Source of the DNA: Ehretia macrophylla
Taxonomy: Eukaryota; Streptophyta; Magnoliopsida; Boraginales; Ehretiaceae
Assembly: GCA_037974665.1 (NCBI GenBank)
Contig: CM075769.1
Coordinates: 22,222,139 to 22,286,138, forward strand
Direction: 5' to 3'
Length of the DNA stretch: 64,000 nucleotides
The notes beneath the pieces were generated by a model. It saw only the letters and a list, made by a program, of their open reading frames with translations, was not told the DNA's origin and made no database searches. Shown here piece after piece: positions 1-9,467 of this stretch (its first letter is position 1; each line of letters begins with the position of its first letter). A program made the position numbers and the translations under genes.

Positions 1-3000
1 TCGCCTCAAGCTTGGTTCATCGGGAACACAAACCCTGTTCCGAAACCGAAGAATACCGTCCTCATGTACTTTGAAGTCAGACTGATCATCAGTGATCTGA
101 TCCTTGATTTTCTGAAGTTTAACATCAAGTTGCTGAGCTTCCCTGATCTGAGACAATAATAAAGGATGAATACGGAGATGTGAACACATCACCCCAACCT
201 GAGTCAACTCTGGTCTCCAATAACTAAACTCCTCAAGAACCTCCCACTTCTTGACAGCCAAACAAGAAATACTAGCCTTCCGGCTGAGAGCATCTGCTAC
301 AACATTTGCCTTTCCAGGCAGATAATTGATAGAACAATTATAATCTCCAAGAAGCTCCATCCATCTCCTCTGGCGCATATTCAACTCCTTCTGTGAGAAT
401 AAGTACTTAAGACTCTTATGATCAGTGAAAATCTCAAACTTACTGCCCTACAGATAATGATGCCACTTCTTGAGTGCAAAGACAACTGCTGCCAACTCAA
501 GATCATGAGTCGGATAATTTTCTTCATAAGGCTTCAACTTTCGAGAAGCATAGGCAATAACTCGGCCATTCTGCATAAGAACACATCCCAAGCCCTTCTT
601 GGAGGAATCACTGTAAATGACCATATTATCAGTCCCCTCTGGTAGAGCAAGTACTGGAGCGGTAATTAACCTCTTTTTCAACTCCTGAAACCCACTCTCA
701 CACTTCTCATCCCAAGTAAAGATAGTCCGTTTCTGAGTCAACTTAGATAGTGGCCCCGCAATCTTTGAAAAGTCTTTAACAAACCTACGGTAATAACCCG
801 CCAAGCCAAGAAAGCTACGGACATCAGAAACATTCTCTGGCCGTTTCCAAGATATCACCGATTCAATCTTAGTGGGATCTACAGAAATACCGCTCTGTGT
901 AATAACATGGCCAAGAAAAGAAATCCGTTGCAGCCAAAATTCACATTTGCTGAACTTGGCAAACAACTGATGCTCCTGCAACTTCTCTAATACAAGCCGT
1001 AGATATTGCTCGTGCTCCGATTCAGATTTAGAATAGACTAAGATATCATCAATAAAAATCACCACGAACTGGTCTAAGTACGGCTGAAAGACTCGATGCA
1101 TCAAATCCATGAATGCTGCCTGTGCATTAGTCAATCCAAAGTGCATAACAACAAACTCATAATGCCCGTACCGAGTCCTGAAGGCAGACTTCGGAACATC
1201 CTCCGTGCGAATCCGAAGCTGATAATACCCCTGCCTCAAATCAAATTTAGAATAGACTTTGGCTCCCTGAAGTTGATCAAACAACTCATCAATCAGTGGC
1301 AAAGGATATTTATTCTTGATAGTCACCTGATTCAACCCACGATAATCTATACATAACCTCAAGGTACCATCCTTCTTTTTCACGAATAAAACAGGAGCTC
1401 CCCAAGGTGAAGAACTCTGCTGAATGAATCCTTTCTCCAATAACTCCTGTAACTGAGTCTTCAACTCCTTCAACTCAGCTGGTGCCATCCGGTACGCCGA
1501 TTTAGAAATAGGTTGAGTACCGGGAACAAGATTAATCACAAACTCTATATCCCTCTCAGGCGGCAACCCTGGCAACTCCTCGGGAAATACATTAAGATAT
1601 TCCCGGATAATTGGGACTTCCTCTAGCTGTAGCTTATCAGATGGCTTGTTGATCAGATAAGCCAGATAACCCGAACACCCCTTACTCACCAACTTAACGG
1701 CTTTAGTTGCTGAGATAACAAAACTCGTCTTTGCACCTCGGTTCCCTACTACCTCAACTACTGGCTGATCTGGCAAACGAAACTGTACTACCTTGGTTCT
1801 ACAGTAAAAACTGGGCATCATACTTAGAAAGCCAATCCATACCCAAGATAACATCATACCCCCGGATAGGAAATAAAATAAGGTCCGAAGGAAAATTATG
1901 CCCCTTAACATGTATTACACAATCCTTACATACTAAGCCAGTAACATACTTATCAGTCAAAGAGGTACTAATCTCAACCACATAAGGCAATCTTTCAGGT
2001 TGCATTTTAACACGTTGCACACAAGCAGGAGTAATGAAAGAATGTGTAGCACCAGAATCAATCAATACTTTAACAAGTTGATCAAGTATAAGGAAGTTAC
2101 CTTCCACCACTGCAGTCTCCTCAGGCATCTCCTCCATATCAACTGCATAAGCCCGAGCCTGAACCCGCTGCTGCTGTGATACACTGCTCGTAGGCCTATC
2201 CTGGTAACCTTGAGTCGCTGCCCGACCCTCAGTCCTCGCATATCTAGGGCAATCCTTCGCCCTATGCTCGCTGCTACCACAACCCAAACATGTCCCTGCC
2301 TTTACCCTGCAGTCGGACTCCACATGCCCTGGGCGCTTGCAGTAATTACACTGCGATGATGTGGCACTAACACTGCCCCTAGAAGAACTAGAAGCTGATG
2401 AAGCAGCTGATACAGCCTGCTACTGAGGTCTCACCATACTAGGCCTGTACTGACCCTGAGACTGGGCTGGCCTATACTGAGTCTGAACCTGATATGGCCC
2501 CTGCTGAAACTGAGGCCGATAATAACTCTGCTGACCCTGTGGCCTATAAGAACCCTGCTGGGCTGGTGGCCTGTAGACAACCTGCTGTACTGGAGGCCTA
2601 TATATAACCTGCTGGCCCTGTGGCTGATACGGCCTCTTACTAGGCTGACTGGAGACAATCTGATCCCCTTTCCTCTTCTCTAACCTAGAAGCTGCATCAA
2701 AAGCCTCAGTGAAGATATCATAGCGATTCAGAGCCATTGCATCCTAAATCTCGGGCCTCAATCCCAACATAAATCTACGGGTCTTCCTCTCCTCCACAGC
2801 TACAAACTCCGGTGCATACCGGGACAACCTAGTGAATGTAGCCTCATACTGAGCCACAGTAGAATCCCCTTGTACCAAAGACAGGAACTCAACCTCTCTC
2901 CTCTCCCGTGCAACCCTTGGGACATACTTATCCCTAAAAGCAGTCAGAAAGGCATCCCAAACATACGGAACACCCCGGGTCTCCCAACTGGCTCTCAGAG

Positions 3001-3406
3001 TACGCCACCACTCTTCTGCCTCATCATCAAGCAAATAGACAGCAGAAGTCACCTTCCTCTCATCAGTGTACCCGAGAGGATCAAAAATTGTCTCTAACTT
3101 ACTAATCCACGACTCGGCCTTCCTATCATCATGCTCTCCTTGAAATCTAGGAGGATAGTACCCCAGAAACTCCTTCATAGTACCTCGACCGTGATTACGA
3201 CCCTGTACATTCTGTATCTGGGCCTGCAATGCCTGAGTCTGAGCAGCCTGACCTGCTATCAACTGGGCCTGTCCAGCCATCAAATCTACAATCCGATCCA
3301 TTGCTGCCCCTAACCTGTCATCACCCCTATCACGGCCCTGTGCAACATTATCAGGAACCTCATCTACTATCTCGGGCCTACCACGAGTCCTCGGTCTACC
3401 GGCCAT
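1..3406 (-). pseudogene. Decayed gag-pol of gypsy A (gag, zinc knuckle, protease, RT, RNase H start)
   Basis: Gag begins at the ATG at 3404-3406 (MAGRPRTRGRPE). Its conserved capsid part (YYPPRFQGE, EEWWRTL) lies around 2850-3200. A CCHC zinc knuckle (CxxCGSSEHRAKDC) and an aspartic protease with DSGATHSF intact lie at 1799-2323. The RT is at 448-1911 with FDLRQGYYQ and FIDD both intact. RNase H continues to position 1 ([16 protein letters not shown]). Four breaks are visible: TAG at 2744-2746 and TAG near 2420, each replacing a CAG glutamine codon; a 1-bp insertion in a T run near 1806-1811; and TAG near 448 replacing a TGG tryptophan codon. The reading frame is otherwise shared, so this is a recently inactivated copy. 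Confidence 0.9.
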
Positions 3407-3682
3407 CGTACTAATCAAAGAGTTAGCACAGGTTATAGCACGTAAACAGGTTATATACAACTTTTAACACATAAACAACAAACTCATATAAAGCACATAG
3501 ATCACATAAGTTTCAATCACATAAGCAAATTGATCACATAATCACATAAGCACTTAAATCACATAATCACTTAATCATTTAGTCATATCAATACATAATT
3601 CACTTTTCTTTCTTTTCATACATATTTCATGCTAAGACCATTACCCACATTCAGAGAATACCCCGGCTAACAACTAACATGC
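3407..3682 (-). other. Leader of gypsy A with CACATAA repeats
   Basis: This non-coding leader lies between the primer site and gag. Between about 3480 and 3600 the plus strand is filled with variants of ATCACATAA and AAGCACAT at irregular spacing. A similar CACATAA-rich leader occurs in gypsy C (54188-54330). I see no open frame in it. Confidence 0.6.
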
Positions 3683-3694
3683 GCTCTGATACCA
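3683..3694 (-). other. Primer-binding site of gypsy A (initiator tRNA-Met)
   Basis: On the minus strand this reads TGGTATCAGAGC, the plant LTR-retrotransposon primer site pairing with the 3' end of initiator tRNA-Met. It lies 6 nt from the LTR end at 3701. Confidence 0.9.
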
Positions 3695-3700
3695 CTTAAA

Positions 3701-6087
3701 TGTCACGCCCCAACTCGACCCCACCTACAATCAGTCAGGACGCAACGGAATTTCGGCAGTATAACGACAGTAAATAGAATACCGAGGTTCTAAACCAACC
3801 TCATTAATAACATTAAACATCCAATTCCATAACCATACAAACAACAACTCCTCAACAGCATAACAACACACAACATAACTGTAATATACAATAATCAGTC
3901 CTCGTTATCTGCCTCCGTTCCAACATAACATACAATACCTCAACCTTATCATACATTTCAAAAATAAGTTGAGACCCATCTAACAACTTAACCATAGACA
4001 AAAGAAAGCCACTAAGTTAACATCATTTGGATCATCATCTTTTCAACATCTATTACAATAAGAACCATAAAGCATATAAAAATCTACTAAGCTAATGTAC
4101 ATGACATTAAACAACATAGAATCATGGATAAGACTCAGGGACATATGACTCATCCACGAAAGGCACATTTTCCTCCTCAGGAGGCACGTACCCGTAATCC
4201 GGCTCTGCAACACTTGTAAGCATGCAATAATAGAGAGTGAGCTTATATAAATAAGCCCAGTGAGGATCCGATAGATCTCGACAGTATTCACTATGCTCCT
4301 TGGATTTAGTCCTTTGAGCAAGTAAACACACAACAACAATAACATTATCATCACATAACTATATAACCATTCAATAAAGGATACTCTATTTGGTGTAGCT
4401 CCAAACGCCATCACGATCTCAACCGTTCTTCTAATAACTCCCCATTACTCACGCACCCGAGGTACCTCACTAGTCCCTCCCTCCATGACACCTTCGTCAT
4501 GCGAGCTGGGGGTAGCCTCTGGCAGTCATGCCGTTATCAACCCGACAGCCCAACGCTGCCCGAGATGTGGCACACACATACCAAGACTCCATAATCATCA
4601 TCAATCATCAATCAATCATCAATCAATCATCATTTATTCATCGTTGATAGCATCAATTATCATTTAAACAACAATAACTTAGTTAGATGACAAAGTAGGC
4701 CATCTAACCGGACATGCATTATATACACAGTTAAACCCTAAATTACTCATCAACAACTCACCATTCAACACTCAAACACCACCCAATCATCTAAAGGCAT
4801 CGTTCAAGAAATTAAAGAATGACAACCTAAACTTTAAAAATTCATAACTTACATTCTACTAATCCAAACATCACCAAATCAGTTTCTATCACTCACCCAT
4901 TCAACCTACTACATTAGCCCTCTCGGAAATCCACCATAACACCTCCAAATCATGCCCGATAACCCTAAAACCCTAGGATATCTTGGCTGAATTTTCCGGA
5001 TTTTCCCACAAGCAATGTAATCAAAAATTCGGCATTACAACAGCGCTAACACGTACTTAACAAGTATTTAGAAATTGATGGCAATCGATTTCGATCATCA
5101 CAACTCAATTAATTCAACATTAAACAATTTAATCAAAATTTAATACCCGAAAAATAAAAATTATGCTACATCTGACAGAAATTCGTAGTATTACCACTAA
5201 ACGATCCCTAGCATGCAAGGAGCAATAATCTAACATCATATTACAATTCTAAAGGTTCAATATTCATTTATACGCAAAAATGCAAAAGACAAGTTTTGAG
5301 ATCTAGAATTTTTCTCTCACCTTTGATGCGATAAAAGCCTAAGGATGCGTGAAGTGCGTGCCCAACAAGCAGAATCCAAATCGGTACGAAGTTTTACGGA
5401 CAAAAACCAAGTTTTTCTTTGAATTTTTGATTGAAAAACCTTGAAAATTCTCTTTTCTTTTTCTCCTTCTTTCTCTCGGCCAAGTGTGTGCAATTGGTGT
5501 ATTTTTGTGTTATGTGAGTGTGTGTAACCAGTGTGAGCATAAATAGTTAATAGTTAATATAGTTTAAGTTATAAAAACTAATTAATTTTTTGTGTTTTAA
5601 TGACTTTAAAAGCATTTTATTACTCACCCATGTTCAAAATAATTATGCAACCCCCAAGATATCTCAAGTGGGTTATTTTTAGATGACAAGAAGTTTTACA
5701 TTCAAAGAATTCCACCCGAGTCGGCTTAAAACTCGATTTTTCACAAAAAGTTGTGTAAAAACCCTAATAAATTCCTAAGCCGATTTGAAATCTGTTTTTA
5801 TCAATCACATGTCTATTAAAGTCTATGGACTAGGTCTAGAAGGGTTAAAAAGACCAGTTTCAAAATTTTAGCGGACGTGCGTCCAAAACACTATTCACTA
5901 AAAGACGATGATAAAATTTCTGATCCTGTTTTTGATAAAAATTTCATGAATGCACATTTAGCACGTATTAGGAGTATTGACATCAAAATTATAACTTTCT
6001 AGGACCTATAGCACATAAACAGGTCATATGCAAGCAAAACGAGGTATAGCACGTAAAACGAGATAAGCAGAAATGTGGGGTTTCACA
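3701..6087 (-). repeat. 5' LTR of gypsy A (2387 bp)
   Basis: In element orientation the LTR begins TGTGAAACCCC at 6087 and ends GGGGCGTGACA at 3701, with TG...CA termini. It is the same family as the solo LTR at 13955-16407 and more distantly the one at 55505-57921. Visible inside in element orientation: 19-nt spaced GCAC/TGCA units at the outer end (6011, 6029, 6049); a donor-like AAAG/GTGAGAG at 5321/5320; a GGCAGC-type hairpin near 4541-4570; GTATCCTTT at 4376-4384; a hairpin GGGCTTAT/ATAAGCTC at 4239-4258; and an acidic short frame ending with the stop at 4122-4124. Confidence 0.9.
4122..4384 (-). other. Splice-like box, hairpin and acidic mini-frame in LTR of A
   Basis: From 4384 down: GTATCCTTT box, about 120 nt, hairpin 4239-4258, a degenerate acceptor (ACAAG), then a frame reading DYGYVPPEEENVPFVDESY and so on to a stop at 4122-4124. 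The same peptide, allowing indels of whole codons, is encoded by the LTRs at 13955 and 55505. Whether it is spliced or translated is unknown. Confidence 0.5.
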
Positions 6088-6803
6088 GCGTATGCTTATA
6101 TTTCAAGAATGCTAAAGTTATGAAAGTGTTATCTACTTTTTGCCAAACGAATGTATGAATGTAAGTTTAATGTATTCCGCAAGAAAATGAGGAAAGTTGT
6201 TGTATATGAATGACGTGAACCTTTGAGATTGTATTTTGTGTATTCTTTGTTGCGTTGGTTGTTCATATTACAATCGTTATAATGTATGTGTGTCGTCGCG
6301 ACTGGGCTTGGTTTGTGAAGGATCGAATTTGGGCGTGACATTGGTACTTCGGGCAAGTAAGGTACGCATGAGGCCTTTCAAAGCCTAACAATCCAAGCCG
6401 GTCTCATTTGGGATTGTTGACCCCAAAGCCTACTACATGGGGTACCAGAAAAGCTTTAGGGAAGCAAGCATCTTGAACAAGAATAAGCTAAGGCTGAGGT
6501 CGGTTTAAGAGCTAGAAATGTGTTGGGGTGCGACTATTAAGGTTAGCCTAGTTAATTGTCTTTGAAAATTAATAGGTAGTATGAACTTAAATGTGCTTAG
6601 CTCACTTTCAGAGGATTTCTTGCTGAAATGGTTGATAGTGTCGCCCTTGGAGCAGTAGTTTGATTATAACGATGAATCAATGTCCTTTTTATTCTGCATT
6701 CTCAAAATACATGCCAGTTCAAGTCATAGGTGATCTCTTGAGAGGCATGGCAATATGTTTGATGTAGTTTTGCTTGAGGACAAACAAATGGTAGGTTTGG
6801 GGG
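6088..6803 (+). mobile_element. 3' non-coding end of a Tat/Athila-like gypsy element
   Basis: This stretch between gypsy A and the LTR at 6804 has no long frame. It ends in GAGGACAAACAAATGG followed by a polypurine tract (TAGGTTTGGGGG, 6792-6803) directly before the LTR. That arrangement is typical of the 3' untranslated region of plant Tat/Athila elements. The coding part must lie beyond the insertion point of gypsy A, outside the window. Confidence 0.6.
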
Positions 6804-8243
6804 TGTTGATGAGTCCTTAATTTTCTCTCTATATCCATGTTTTTGCTTGCACAATTCGATTAAATTAGTGTCAAATTAAAGCATATTGTTCTATTTTTTA
6901 TGCAAGGTGGTCGTAGCACAAATCAAACAATTTTGATGATAAACGAAGTGCGAAATGAAGTACGGATCAACGAAGGGCTCCGTGCGATAGATCGGACCAC
7001 TTCCCGATCACTCGGGACACATGAATGCACAAAATGCTGGAAAAAAAGACCCCGATTGATCAGAAGAACTTCCCGATTCTTCCGATCGATCGGGCTGCAT
7101 AAGAAGAAAATCAAGACTCTACCCGATCGATCAGACCCATTACCTAATCGATCGGGTCCCTTGAACGATCGATCGGGTAGATAACTTAAATTGAAGAACC
7201 AATGGCCCAATCAATCGGGCACTGCTGTTGTCACACTTTTATTAGTCAAACCCGCATTTGACCCGATTTTCAGCTTATATAAAGCCCTTGCACGACCTAA
7301 GAAGGGACTTTTGGCCAATTTTTGAAGCCCTAAAACTCCAAGAAAGTTCTCCAAACCTTTCAAAGGCAAAAACAACACAAGATCAAAGGAAAGGGGATTG
7401 AAGAGCTTCAATCAACATCTTCTTCATATATTTTCCATCCATGAGCTTTCTTGAACTTTATCTCTTTACTTTATTTATGATTTTCTTTGCTACGTATTTA
7501 CACTAAACACCCTTGATTTGGGGTGGTAGCTGGCTTTTACTTGATTTTATCTTCGGATTTGGGTTGAATTTATTGATTCATACTTGGATAATTTGTTTGA
7601 ATATTCTTGGTTTATCATCTACATACTTGTCGTTGTAGTTTCATATTTCAAGAAGTCCTATTCTTTTGCCGTTGAAACTTGTAGATTCTAAGGGTATGAA
7701 TTAGGAAGAAATCATTAACTAATAATTACCTTTAATTAAGATAGGTAATTTAATGCAATAATCTATACATGTTGAGTCAATTAGAAGTTAAGGTTAAATT
7801 GGGTTAGTTAATTTAGGTTAAATGAATGATAATTTATGCCTTAATGATAGGTTATGCTTCAATACCCCTAAATTACCTTAACCCATATGATTAGAGCTTG
7901 TAGCCTAATTCACTTGAGCTTAATTAGTTAAACTAGAATCCATGAACATAAAGGATAGTAATTTAGGTGAACTACCATACCAAGTCAACGTTCCCCCATT
8001 AATACACCTTAAAGCTTCGAGTTTGATGGGTTACGAATTTTTCATTAGTCAATTTTACTTTTCGCATCATTAGTCACAATCACACTTCCATTTGTTTTTC
8101 CTTGTTTACGAATTCTTTGTGATAATCCCAATTCCCCGTGGATGACCCTCGAATAGCTATTCGCATGGTCAAAGAGGAATCTTAACTTTGCTAATATTGT
8201 TTCATTTTTATCATTTATTATTGATCGTACAACGACGCGATCA
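6804..8243 (+). repeat. 3' LTR of the Tat/Athila-like element
   Basis: The LTR begins TGTTGATGAGTCC straight after the polypurine tract and ends near GCGATCA at 8243, about 1440 bp. A TATA box (TATATAAA) is at 7276-7283. The stretch around 8130-8160 resembles the conserved end region of Tat/Athila LTRs. The U3 part carries a cluster of GATCGATC palindromes (7070-7220). Copia sequence resumes at 8244 without a gap, so the element was inserted into copia M. The exact right end is inferred from where copia sequence resumes. Confidence 0.65.
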
Positions 8244-9017
8244 ATGTGGATGCATTCGTCAAGATTCCCATTAAAGAATGCAGTCTTGACGTCCATTCTG
8301 CCATATCTCGTAGCCAAATTGACAAGCGAAGGCCAAGAGAATCCTTATGGACTTTAGCATGGCTACTGGTGAGAAATTATCCTCATAGTCGATGCCGTCT
8401 TTCTAAGTGTATCCCTTTGCCACCAGCCTAGCTTTGAAGGTTTCCACATTCTCGTCCACTCATCTCTTTCTCTTGTTGACCGATTTGCACCCTATGGATC
8501 ATTCAGGTGCAACTACAAGATCCCATACTTTGTTGGAGTACATGGACTCTAACTCCAATTTCATTGCCTTGTGCCCATGGTCAGCATCTACGTCTATTAC
8601 TGCTTCATCATAGATAGTGGGATCATCAACCAGATCAGAGACTGCCTCAAAAGGCTCTTCATAGTATCGATCTGGTTATTTCGATATCCTCCCACTACAA
8701 CGAGACTCTGGGGTATTGATAGAAATTTGTTGATTATTTGTTGTTTCGGTTATAGGTACAGGTGTAATGGAAGTCTTAGAAGAAACTTCCTCTAGTGTAG
8801 CTTCTGAATTCAGCTCTCGATGGATTATACTATTATCCTCCAAGTATTTAGAATGGGTACTTTATTAGCACCCTTTGCTTCTTTTGATGGTAGAAAATTT
8901 CATCTCTTGTTCCCTTAGGATATCCTATGAATTGGTACATATGTGAGCTTGGTTCCAGCTTAGATGCAGAGCTATTCAGTACATAAGCTGGATACCCCCA
9001 AATGTGGATGTGCCTTA
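8244..9017 (-). pseudogene. Ty1/copia fragment M (integrase C-terminal linker to start of RT)
   Basis: The minus strand matches copia N over 17041-17826, base by base recognisably. It has the integrase-to-RT linker (YQFIGYPKGTRDE, LNSEATLEE) and then the RT start (MDVKTAFFNGNLDE). It carries several stops and frame changes and cannot encode a protein. It is bounded on the left by the Tat/Athila-like LTR and on the right by the end of the copia N LTR. The bases CCTTA at 9013-9017 are the likely target site of N. It is the same family as N, so a copia landed in a relative. Confidence 0.75.
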
Positions 9018-9467
9018 TGAAGGAAAACATTATATGGCATGAATCAAATTCTATTTTAAACAAGAATAAGACGGAAACATTTATGCATGGATTTTTAAAA
9101 CGAATAAAGCATGAAATAGCTATTTGAACATTTAAACAGTTCATAGTTTAATTCTAAAAGCAAGTAAAGTTTTCCAAAATACCTTTTTATCGTAAAACGA
9201 AAAACTTCACCTTGAAAAAGATGTTCCACACGCCTATAGCAAAGCTTCTGCTCCTTCACTTTGATCTTTCCCCTTTATGCCAAATTATAGCTTAAGTATT
9301 GATCAAGTTGTGGGACTTGATCTTGCAAAACTAAACTAAAAGAAAACTGATTCGAGTTTCCTCAAAGAGTAAGGGTTACTCAAGTAGAGAGAGAGAGAAA
9401 GATCTCAAAGGAGATGGTGCAATTGTAGAGCTTAGGGTAGAGGCATTTATATACGTAAAAAACCATG

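Larger units (their letters stand above)
1..6087 (-). mobile_element. Ty3/gypsy element A (Tekay/Del-like chromovirus), truncated by window edge
   Basis: An LTR retrotransposon on the minus strand. From high to low coordinates it shows a 5' LTR (3701-6087), a primer-binding site complementary to initiator tRNA-Met (3683-3694), a leader, gag, protease, reverse transcriptase and the start of RNase H, which reaches position 1. Integrase and the 3' LTR lie outside the window. The lineage call rests on the close similarity of its RT to elements C and F here, of which F carries the C-terminal chromodomain-like segment typical of Tekay/Del. The 5-bp target duplication should be GCGTA (6088-6092) but its partner is outside. 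The element sits at the 3' end of a Tat/Athila-like element. Confidence 0.9.

Noticed and set aside
1096..1356. Plus-strand open frames across the gypsy pol regions (for example 1096-1356, 41447-41704, 50185-50511)
   Set aside because: They are antisense to clear RT, RNase H or integrase sequence and have no codon or motif support.
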